The notes under the pieces are model-generated. The model saw only the letters and a program-made list of their open reading frames with translations, was not told the DNA's origin and made no database searches. A DNA stretch of 64,000 nt, from the NCBI GenBank assembly GCA_023954745.1, contig JAGSHC010000002.1, positions 49,526-113,525 on the forward strand, read 5' to 3'. The DNA is from Deltaproteobacteria bacterium (lineage in GTDB: Bacteria; Myxococcota_A; UBA796; UBA9615). Below are positions 35,425-42,157 of this stretch, one piece after another; the first letter of the stretch is position 1, and each line of letters begins with the position of its first letter. A program made the translations under genes and the position numbers.

Positions 35425-35979
35425 CGTCGCAGGCGTCATTTGCCGCAGATGCCCCAAAACCGGGGCCCGCGGATCAACCGGCAGATCCGTATCAGTCCCA
35501 TTCGACTGATTGACGGTGAGGGAAACCAGGTCGGAATCATCGAGACCTACGAGGCCATGAAGATGGCTGAGGAGTCTGGGCTGGACCTCGTCGAGGTGTC
35601 CCCCCAGGCCCGTCCACCAGTGTGCAAGCTGATGGACTACGGTCGCCACAAGTACGAAAAGAACCGGCAGGAGCGTGCGCAGAACAAGAAAACTGCGGAC
35701 AACACTCCTAAGGAAATCCGGTTCCGTCCCAACACGGACACGCACGATCTCGAAGTGAAGATCGGCAAGGCCCGCAAGTTCCTCGAGAACGGGAGCAAGG
35801 TGCGGATGACCGTGCGCTTCCGTGGCTCCGAGATGCGGCGTCAGGACGTGGGACGCGCAACGCTGCGCAAGGCCACCGAGATGCTCAAGGACATCGGCAA
35901 GCTCGAGAACTCGATTCCCGAGATGAACGGTCGCATGCTCTCGGTCACTATGGCTCCCGCCGCGCCTACGAAGTCGTAG
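35422..35979 (+). CDS. infC: Translation initiation factor IF-3 (AUU start)
   Basis: 185 residues from ATT 35422. The N-domain reads 'GPRINRQIRISPIRLI', 'LDLVEVSPQARPPVCKLMDYG'. A basic linker with 'KYEKNRQERAQNKK' follows, and the C-domain 'KEIRFRPNTDTHDLEVKIGKARKFLENG', 'MTVRFRGSEM'. All are diagnostic. IF-3 binds the 30S subunit, prevents 50S joining and proofreads the start codon. The usual partners rpmI and rplT do not follow; the next gene is convergent. Regulation should be double: the leader terminator and the AUU codon. Confidence 0.96.
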   Translation: MRRRRHLPQMPQNRGPRINRQIRISPIRLIDGEGNQVGIIETYEAMKMAEESGLDLVEVSPQARPPVCKLMDYGRHKYEKNRQERAQNKKTADNTPKEIRFRPNTDTHDLEVKIGKARKFLENGSKVRMTVRFRGSEMRRQDVGRATLRKATEMLKDIGKLENSIPEMNGRMLSVTMAPAAPTKS

Positions 35980-36003
35980 CCGGTCCGCCGTAGCGAACTG
36001 ATC

Positions 36004-36056
36004 GACGCCTCCCGAGGCGTCACCTGTCGAAGAGCCCCCTCCCGAGGGGGCTCTTC
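36004..36056. terminator. Two hairpins ending infC
   Basis: GACGCC-TCCCGA-GGCGTC (36004-36021) is followed by GAAGAGCCCCC-TCCCGA-GGGGGCTCTTC (36029-36056). The second stem is 11 perfect pairs and could act on both strands, since rlmN converges from the right. Both loops are the same TCCCGA. Confidence 0.85.
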
Positions 36057-36094
36057 TGCTTGGGGGAGCCCGGTGGCGAGGGCCCCCTTGTGCA

Positions 36095-37192
36095 TCACCC
36101 GGCGGAGGCGTCCTCCTGGAGGGCTCGGCTCGCGAGCATCCCGCAGGCCGCGTGACGCGCCTTGCCCCCCGAGTACCGGCGCACGATGGGCACGCCCAGG
36201 ACTTGTAGCCCGCTGAGGAACCGCGCCCGCTCGGCGTCCGACGGAGGTCTGAAGCCATCCGCGCGGGCATCGTTGACGTCGATGAGGTTCAGGCGGAGGG
36301 GCAGGTCTCCGAGTAGCTCCCGCAGCGCGTCGATCTCGGCCTGGTCCGTGTTGACCCCGGCCATGAGGACCCAGGCAACGGTCAACAGACCCGGTCGGGA
36401 CGCAGCGTGGTCCCGCAGCGTCTGTGCCACCTCCTCGAGCGGGAAGCGCCCCGCCACCGGCAACAGCTCCGCCCGGCGCTCGGCGAGCGCGGATGTCAGC
36501 GAGACGATGAGGCGAAAACGATGCCCCTCCTCGGTGAACCGCCGAATCGCGGGCAGCAAGCCAACCGTGGAGATGGAGATGGACTCGGCGCGAATGCGGC
36601 CGCCGCAGGGATGACTCAGCACCTCGGCGGCGCGGATCACCTCGTCGTAGTTGTGCAGCGGCTCGCCCTGTCCCATGAACACAGCGCCCGTCACCCGACC
36701 TGGCGCCTCGTCGCGCACGGTGAGAAACGCAGAGACCATCTCCCAGGCCTTCAGGTTGCGGGTCAGCCCGAGCCGGCCCGTCGCGCAGAAGACGCACTGC
36801 ATGGCGCAGCCCACCTGGCTGCTGAGGCACACCGTGAAGCGCCCCTCCTTGTGCAAGGGAATGCGCACTGCTTCGGTGAGCGCACCGTCGGGTGAGCGCA
36901 GCAGGTACTTGACGAAGCCATCGGCGGGGTCGGTGACGCGCTCCACGACCTCGAGGCGTTGGGCCTCGGTGTGAGCCAGGACGTCAGCGACGAACGACTT
37001 CGCCAGTGGCTTCCGGGTGGCGTACAGGTCGGACTCGCCATCGCTCAGGAGGTGCGCGAGCGCACGTCGGCATTGGTCGAGCCGAGCGGACACCCCGATG
37101 TCAGCAAGGTGCGCGTACAGGTCGTCGGGCCGCAATCCCAGGAGGGACGGACGGCCGCTGAACGTGTTCGGAGCGTCGTCGTTGCGCTGCAT
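36095..37192 (-). CDS. rlmN: 23S rRNA (A2503-C2)-methyltransferase, RlmN family
   Basis: 365 residues from ATG 37192, where RlmN homology starts; an open frame continues to 37420 without similarity. The radical-SAM site is Cys129-x3-Cys133-x2-Cys136 ('GCAMQCVFCATG'). The second catalytic cysteine is in 'FTVCLSS' (Cys122) and the methyl-carrying Cys near the end in 'HAACGML' (~350), so all RlmN/Cfr residues are present. 'MGQGEPLHN' is the SAM motif. It methylates A2503 of 23S rRNA, and in E. coli also A37 of some tRNAs. RlmN is the likelier role over Cfr in this housekeeping context. Confidence 0.9.
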   Translation of the reverse strand: MQRNDDAPNTFSGRPSLLGLRPDDLYAHLADIGVSARLDQCRRALAHLLSDGESDLYATRKPLAKSFVADVLAHTEAQRLEVVERVTDPADGFVKYLLRSPDGALTEAVRIPLHKEGRFTVCLSSQVGCAMQCVFCATGRLGLTRNLKAWEMVSAFLTVRDEAPGRVTGAVFMGQGEPLHNYDEVIRAAEVLSHPCGGRIRAESISISTVGLLPAIRRFTEEGHRFRLIVSLTSALAERRAELLPVAGRFPLEEVAQTLRDHAASRPGLLTVAWVLMAGVNTDQAEIDALRELLGDLPLRLNLIDVNDARADGFRPPSDAERARFLSGLQVLGVPIVRRYSGGKARHAACGMLASRALQEDASAG

Positions 37193-37292
37193 TGCACCTT
37201 CTATAGCCCCGCAGGACTGCTCATGGGCTGCCGCTGATATCCTCTCCACATCCACCAACCGAGCCGACCGTGCTCGAACCTGGGGAATCGTT

Positions 37293-38006
37293 GTGGCCGT
37301 GAACATGGACGTGGTGCTCGCCGAGTGGAAGGCGAGAACGCTCTCGGAATACCGATGCGCGAGCGTCACGGGAGAGTTGCTCCTGTGGCTGATGCGGCTG
37401 GGCTTCAGCTCGGAGGTCATTCAGCAGTGCCACAAGGTGCTGGGGGAGGAGCTCGAGCACAGCGACATCTGCTGGGAGGTCTACGCGACCCTCGGCGGGG
37501 ACGACGACCCGCTCGAGTGCGCCGAAGGCAGCCTCGTGATCCCCCACGCATACGGGGAGGCCAGCTTCGACCGGCTCGTGCTGTTCGTCATCGACCACTT
37601 CTGCATCGGTGAGACCCTCGCCGCGCCCCTCTTCGAGGCCATGACCGACAAGGTCGCCAAGGCGGGCCCGAAGACGGCCGTGAAGCGTCTCGCGAAGGAC
37701 ACGGCCGGGCACAAGGACTTCGGCTGGGCGGTGCTGGACGAGGCCATCGAGCAGGACGACACGTACGTCCTGAATCTCGCGAAGAAGCACCTGCCGACGT
37801 TCCTCACCCGGGTCGAGACGGCGTGGGGATACATCCCGGAGCGTTGGAAGGAGCCCGTCGGCCCCGAAGAGGGCAAGTACGGCCTCATTCCGCGCGCCGT
37901 CTACAAGCGCATCTTCTATCAGGAGATTGCCGAGAGCGTGCTCCCCGAGTTGGACGCCCGGAACCTCCCGGGTCGTCAGGCGTGGAGCAAGCGCAAGAAG
38001 AGGTGA
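37293..38006 (+). CDS. Ferritin-like (di-iron type) protein
   Basis: 237 residues from GTG 37293 (GGGGA six bases upstream; ATG 37305 is also possible). Two helix pairs carry the ferritin-like pattern. The first is 'SVTGELLLWLMRLGFSSEVIQQC' with 'GEELEHSDICWEVY' (E-x-x-H). The second is 'CIGETLAAPLFEAM' with 'AKDTAGHKDFGWAVLDEAI' (x-x-x-H). The last acid ligand is Asp/Thr rather than Glu, so metal binding may be altered. The ~60-residue basic C-terminal tail is extra. The stop is two bases from the aminopeptidase GTG. Function unknown; it could be an oxidase or a radical-generating enzyme. Confidence 0.7.
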   Translation: MAVNMDVVLAEWKARTLSEYRCASVTGELLLWLMRLGFSSEVIQQCHKVLGEELEHSDICWEVYATLGGDDDPLECAEGSLVIPHAYGEASFDRLVLFVIDHFCIGETLAAPLFEAMTDKVAKAGPKTAVKRLAKDTAGHKDFGWAVLDEAIEQDDTYVLNLAKKHLPTFLTRVETAWGYIPERWKEPVGPEEGKYGLIPRAVYKRIFYQEIAESVLPELDARNLPGRQAWSKRKKR

Positions 38007-38008
38007 GC

Positions 38009-39307
38009 GTGCCCGAGTCCGTCCCGCCAGCGACCCACGACCTGCTGGCCTTCGTCGAAGACAGCCCCACCCCCTGGCACGCCGTCGCAGAGGCCCAATC
38101 GCGCCTCGATGCGAAGGGCTACGTGCAGGTTCACGAAGCCGACGCCGAGTGGAACCTCGCACCCGGAACCAAGGCCTACGTCATCCGCGATGGCGGCTCG
38201 ATCGTCGCGTGGACGATGGGACGCAAGGCCGCGGTGGACGCCGGTTTCCGCATCATTGGTGCTCACACCGACTCTCCGAACCTGCGGCTGAAGACCAGGC
38301 CCTCGGTGACCAAGGAGGGCTACGCCCAGCTGGGCCTTCAGACCTACGGCGGCGTGCTGCTGCACACGTGGTTCGACCGCGACCTCAGCCTCGCGGGCCG
38401 GGTGACGGTGCGCACTGGGAGCAATCCCCTCACTCTGGAGACGCGGCTTCTGCGCATCGACCGCCCGCTGTGTCGGATCCCGAACCTCGCGATCCACCTG
38501 AACCGCTCGGTGCGGACCGACGGATTCAAGCCCAACCAGCAGAGCCACTTGCCTGCGGTCTGGGGGATGGCCAGTGATGACCTGAGTGTGGAGGGCTTCC
38601 TGGCCGACGAGCTCGGAGTCGCCACCGAGGAGGTGCTCGCCTGGGACATGTGCCTGTACGACGTGCAGCCGCCCGCGGTGAGCGGGGTAGACAACGCATT
38701 CATCCACTGCCCGCGCCTCGACAACCTCGGCTCCACGCACGCGGCGCTGCTCGCGCTCCTGGACGCCGACCAGGCAGACACCACCGGGGTCGTCACGCTC
38801 TTCGACCACGAGGAGATCGGTAGCCGCACCAGCCGGGGGGCTGCCGGCTCTCTGACGAAGGACGTGCTGCGTCGCCTCGCGGGGGGGACCATGGAGCTCG
38901 CGCGGGCCACGGGCCGCTCGATGATGGTGTCCGCCGACATGGCGCACGGGGTGCACCCAAACTACGCGGACAAGCACGAGCCGGAGCACAAGCCGATGCT
39001 CAACGGCGGGCCGGTCATCAAGGCCCACGCCGACTGGAAGTACGCCACCGAGGCCGAGTCTGCGGCGGCGTTCCGAGGCTTGTGCGAGGACCACGGCGTG
39101 CCCGTGCAGGACTTCGTCACCCGCAGCGACCTCGCCTGCGGCTCCACCATCGGGCCCATCGTGTCGAGCGCTCTGGGGATCCGCACGGTGGATGTGGGCA
39201 ACGCCATGTGGTCGATGCACTCGATCCGCGAGATGGCGGGCAGTGAGGACCAGCCGCACATGGTGGCGGCGATGACGGCCTTCCTCGGCTGGGACCAGTC
39301 CTTCTGA
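38009..39307 (+). CDS. apeB: M18 family aspartyl aminopeptidase
   Basis: 432 residues from GTG 38009 (AGAGG five bases upstream), the usual M18 length. The metal and active-site segments are clear: 'IIGAHTDSPNLRLK' (His ligand), 'VDNAFIHCPRLDNLGS', 'LFDHEEIGSRTSRGA' (Glu pair), 'SADMAHGVHPNY', and the C-terminal 'TVDVGNAMWSMHSIRE' (last His). It is a cytoplasmic, dodecameric zinc peptidase removing N-terminal Asp/Glu in known members. It is translationally linked on both sides, two bases after the ferritin-like gene and overlapping the queE start. Confidence 0.93.
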   Translation: MPESVPPATHDLLAFVEDSPTPWHAVAEAQSRLDAKGYVQVHEADAEWNLAPGTKAYVIRDGGSIVAWTMGRKAAVDAGFRIIGAHTDSPNLRLKTRPSVTKEGYAQLGLQTYGGVLLHTWFDRDLSLAGRVTVRTGSNPLTLETRLLRIDRPLCRIPNLAIHLNRSVRTDGFKPNQQSHLPAVWGMASDDLSVEGFLADELGVATEEVLAWDMCLYDVQPPAVSGVDNAFIHCPRLDNLGSTHAALLALLDADQADTTGVVTLFDHEEIGSRTSRGAAGSLTKDVLRRLAGGTMELARATGRSMMVSADMAHGVHPNYADKHEPEHKPMLNGGPVIKAHADWKYATEAESAAAFRGLCEDHGVPVQDFVTRSDLACGSTIGPIVSSALGIRTVDVGNAMWSMHSIREMAGSEDQPHMVAAMTAFLGWDQSF

Positions 39308-39969
39308 CGTACGCGCTCAAGGAGATCTTCTTCACACTGCAGGGCGAGGGAGCGCATGCCGGTCGGGCTGCGGTCTTCGCGCGCTTTGCGGGCTGCAACC
39401 TGTGGTCGGGTCGAGAAGAAGACCGGGCGGAGGCGGCCTGCTGGTTCTGCGACACCGACTTCATCGGAACCGATGGGCCAGGGGGCGGCAAGTTCGCGAC
39501 GCCTGCGGACCTTGCGGCGAAGCTCCGCCGGGTGTGGGACACCGGCGACTCCGAGGGGCGAGTCGGGGTGACCCAGCGGGTCGGCGGGCAGCCGTACGTG
39601 GTGTTCACTGGCGGGGAGCCGATGCTGCAGCTGGACGGCGAGCTCCTGGCGGCGTGCCATGGGGCAGGGCTCGAGGTGGGGGTGGAGACCAACGGCACCC
39701 TCCCCGTGCCCGAGGGCGTGGACTGGATCTGCGTGTCTCCGAAGCCCAACAGCGAGGTGGTGCAGAGGACCGGGCACGAGCTGAAGCTGGTCCACCCGCA
39801 CGAGGTGTCACCGGAGAGCGTGCAGGACTGGGAGTTCGAGCACTTCTTCCTGCAGCCGCGGGACAGCTTCGGGGGCGAGGACTTCACCGCCCAGTGCGTC
39901 GCCTATTGCATGGCCCACCCGCAGTGGCAGCTGTCGATGCAGACCCACAAGATGCTGGGGATTCCTTAG
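39304..39969 (+). CDS. queE: 7-carboxy-7-deazaguanine synthase, CTG start
   Basis: 221 residues. The frame opens after TGA 39244, and between there and GTG 39532 no ATG, GTG or TTG exists, yet the whole conserved N-terminus lies in that stretch: 'YALKEIFFTLQGEGAHAGR', 'FARFAGCNLWSGREEDR'. CTG 39304 gives the standard M-T-Y-x-x-K-E start and overlaps the aminopeptidase stop (CTGA). Cysteines 31, 46 and 49 make the C-x14-C-x2-C cluster typical of this QueE subtype. It converts carboxy-tetrahydropterin to 7-carboxy-7-deazaguanine for queuosine. A 'VFTGGEPMLQ' SAM motif is present. Confidence 0.9.
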   Translation: MTYALKEIFFTLQGEGAHAGRAAVFARFAGCNLWSGREEDRAEAACWFCDTDFIGTDGPGGGKFATPADLAAKLRRVWDTGDSEGRVGVTQRVGGQPYVVFTGGEPMLQLDGELLAACHGAGLEVGVETNGTLPVPEGVDWICVSPKPNSEVVQRTGHELKLVHPHEVSPESVQDWEFEHFFLQPRDSFGGEDFTAQCVAYCMAHPQWQLSMQTHKMLGIP

Positions 39970-39980
39970 GGGAACCCGCT

Positions 39981-40135
39981 CGGGGTCAACAGCCGGCGGC
40001 TGCGCCGTAACCCCGCCGCGTTGACGCTCTTTCGGGGTCAACGGCCCCAGGCTGCGCCGCACCCCCCTCCGCGTTGACGCTCTTTCGGGGTCAACCGCCC
40101 CAGGCTGCGCCGCACCCCCGCCGCGTTGACGCTCA
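39981..40135. repeat. Three tandem copies of a 52-53-bp hairpin repeat
   Basis: Copies start at 39981, 40033 and 40086, each opening cggggtcaac and closing gcgttgacgctc(ttt). Inside each, GTCAAC pairs with GTTGAC around a GC-rich middle (GGCTGCGCCG). Copies 2 and 3 are almost identical and copy 1 differs at several places. They follow queE and face the minus-strand membrane gene. They could be tandem terminators or an intergenic REP-like family. Confidence 0.85.
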
Positions 40136-40151
40136 GTGCAGGTGCGTGCCT

Positions 40152-40545
40152 TCATCCCCACGCTCGGGGCCGTCCGGGTCCGTCTCTTCCTTCAAGCTCC
40201 TGGGCCAGGAGCTTGAAGGCGTAGGCGAGCATCCCCACCGCCGCGGCGAGGAAGCCTCCCCACACGATGCGATCGTGGCCGGTCCAATCGGAGGCGTAGA
40301 GCAGGTAGTGGAGCGGGTAGATGGTAATGCTCACCAGGAGGAGCTGTATCCCCTCCTTCTTCGAGGGGGGGGGCCTTCCGAACTGCGTATCCCAGGCCCA
40401 GGCCAACCCAGAGCCCCGTGGCCAGCCCCGCCCATCTCGCCTCGGGGAAGAAGTTCTTGACCACCGTGAACGCGACGACGCCAACACCAAGGACGGCCAT
40501 CACTCGAACGACTCGGTGGACGTTCGATGACTCGGGGTCCGCCAC
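40152..40545 (-). pseudogene. Small membrane protein gene interrupted by a frameshift at a nine-C tract
   Basis: From GTG 40545 one frame encodes 'VMAVLGVGVVAFTVVKNFF' and 'GLATGLWVGLGLGYAVRKAPP', two membrane helices. The coherent protein then continues in another frame as 'KKEGIQLLLVSITIYPLHYLLYASDW' and 'GGFLAAAVGMLAYAFKLLAQEL', two more helices. The switch is at nine Gs (plus strand 40365-40373); removing one base restores a ~130-residue four-helix protein. This is either a sequencing error, a true frameshift or a phase-variable tract. The start lies two bases after the upstream cytochrome gene stop. Function unknown. Confidence 0.7.
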
Positions 40546-40547
40546 TC

Positions 40548-41870
40548 CTAGTTCCCCGCCGTCACGTAGGCGACACACATCTCTTCGTCCTCGGCCCAGT
40601 TCAGGTCGCGCGGGGTCTCGACCGTGCCGTTGACGGTCCGCTGGTTGCGGCCGGTGTTGTCGAAGTGGCACTCGACCAGCAGGCGATCGTCGGGGTCCAG
40701 AGCAATGGTCTGCTCGAGGATGTAGTCCGTCTGCCAGTCGTAGGACCAGCGGTCCACTTGGAGCAGGCAGGTGGTGGAGCCATTGGGGTGCAAGATGGCG
40801 ACCTGACCGTGGCTGCCGCGCTCGTGCATGTGCAGGTTCACCGCCACAAGGTCCCGCGAACCCCCGTCCTCCCGCGGCGCCGGCGTCGAGACGAACGAGT
40901 GCACCACGTCCTCCTCGTTCGCCGGGATACGGAGGTCACCCGAGAGCCAGGCCGGGTCGTAGACGGACAGCGACTCCAGCGTGCCCGGGACCTCGTCAGC
41001 CAGCATCAGGTCAAGGGTCGTCTGGTCGGGTGACGGTTCGGACGAGACCACCGAGTAGTGAATGGAGAGGATGATCTTGCTGCCCGGCAGGACCTCGTGC
41101 CCGCGTCCGCCGGGGTTCTCCTGCCCCTCCCAGCCCGGAGACCACCCGCCAAGCCAGCCAGTTGCTCCCCAAACCACCCCTCCGGGGCAATCCCAGCCCG
41201 GACCCGCGTCGGCCGCATCCAAGGTCTCGAACCCGGACACCACCTCGGGCCCGGCGATGAGGGCGATGGCGTGGTGCACCACCTCGGCGTTTCCGGGGCG
41301 CACCCCGAGACCGGTGACAAAGCGGGTTTGCTCCTCGGGCCAGTCGAGGAGGAAGCACCGCGAGAGATCGGTCTCACCAGGCACGAGCTCCGGTAGATAG
41401 GGGGCGTCCATGGTCAGGGAGAGGTCGACTCGCGGCAGGGCTGTGTCAGGGATGACCGGGGCGACGTAGTCCGTGGGATCGCCTTCGGGGGCATCGCCAT
41501 CGGCCCATGCCTGGATCGCGGCGACGTCGGCGGGACCGAGCCCGAAGTCGTTGGCGTAGCTCTGGCAGCAGTCCGCAGCTGGCCAGGGCGGCATGGTCTT
41601 GTTGGCGACGGCGAGGGAGGCGGGGACTGCCCAGTCGGCGGCGAGAGCGTAGGACGAGAGATCGAAGCCCGCGGGGCCGCCGTCGTAGTGACAGCGCACG
41701 CAGGACGCCTCGTAGATGGGGCGCACGGTTCCATGCCACGTGGGGGTCTCATCGGCGGGGGCGGGGATCGGCGGCTCCTCGCAGGTGGCGTATTCCGGGT
41801 CGCGGCAGCCGGACCCAAAAAGGCCGAAGAGCGAGGCGAGCAGGGCAATCCAGAGTGAGGAGCGGATCAC
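40548..41870 (-). CDS. Lipoprotein with c-type haem site and copper type II monooxygenase-like domain
   Basis: 440 residues from GTG 41870, with AAGGAGGG five bases upstream; the frame extends to 42029 through the antisense of a tRNA, which is not coding. Lipobox FGSGC, then a haem site CVRCH (~56-60) in a cytochrome-like domain ('MPPWP' may give the Met ligand). The rest resembles the ascorbate-dependent copper monooxygenase fold, with 'EVVHHAIAL', 'LSIHYSV', 'NLHMHERGSHGQV' and 'ECHFDNTG' as probable His copper ligands. Fusion of a haem domain would feed electrons to copper (inference). Confidence 0.8.
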   Translation of the reverse strand: MIRSSLWIALLASLFGLFGSGCRDPEYATCEEPPIPAPADETPTWHGTVRPIYEASCVRCHYDGGPAGFDLSSYALAADWAVPASLAVANKTMPPWPAADCCQSYANDFGLGPADVAAIQAWADGDAPEGDPTDYVAPVIPDTALPRVDLSLTMDAPYLPELVPGETDLSRCFLLDWPEEQTRFVTGLGVRPGNAEVVHHAIALIAGPEVVSGFETLDAADAGPGWDCPGGVVWGATGWLGGWSPGWEGQENPGGRGHEVLPGSKIILSIHYSVVSSEPSPDQTTLDLMLADEVPGTLESLSVYDPAWLSGDLRIPANEEDVVHSFVSTPAPREDGGSRDLVAVNLHMHERGSHGQVAILHPNGSTTCLLQVDRWSYDWQTDYILEQTIALDPDDRLLVECHFDNTGRNQRTVNGTVETPRDLNWAEDEEMCVAYVTAGN

Positions 41871-41897
41871 GTGTTCCCTCCTTGTCCGCTGGGGGGG

Positions 41898-41926
41898 TTG
41901 CGGGAGCGGCTCCACTGATTTAGTTT
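41898..41926 (+). promoter_or_regulatory. Promoter of the tRNA-Ser pair
   Basis: TTGCGG (41898-41903), 17 bases and TAGTTT (41921-41926), with the first tRNA starting 17 bases after the -10. Both boxes match the style of the other promoters in the window. Confidence 0.6.
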
Positions 41927-41942
41927 CCGTCACCCTCGTTAC

Positions 41943-42028
<86 letters not shown>

Positions 42029-42064
42029 TAGGGCACCCAGACGAGGGACGACAGACTGACGGTC

Positions 42065-42157
42065 GGAGAGGTGACCGAGAGGCCGATGGTGCTCGCCTGC
42101 TAAGCGAGTGTGGGGTTTATAGCTCCACCGAGGGTTCAAATCCCTCCCTCTCCGCCA
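42065..42157 (+). tRNA. tRNA-Ser (anticodon GCT)
   Basis: 93 bases with encoded CCA. The acceptor GGAGAGG pairs with CCTCTCC, the anticodon loop CTGCTAA gives GCU, and a long variable arm (TGTGGGGTTTATAGCTCCACC) precedes TTCAAAT. It reads AGC/AGU. It is 36 bases after tRNA-Ser(UGA), so the two are cotranscribed. Its 3' half is antisense to the end of the MopE-like ORF. Confidence 0.97.

Noticed and set aside
37193-37420. 76-residue extension of RlmN
   Set aside because: It has no similarity to the family and covers the start of the divergent ferritin-like gene.
39532-39969. GTG 39532 as queE start
   Set aside because: It would remove the cluster cysteines and the whole conserved N-terminus.
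40021-40140. TTGAC boxes in the repeats as promoters
   Set aside because: No -10 hexamer follows at 16-18 bases on either strand; the boxes are the repeat arms.
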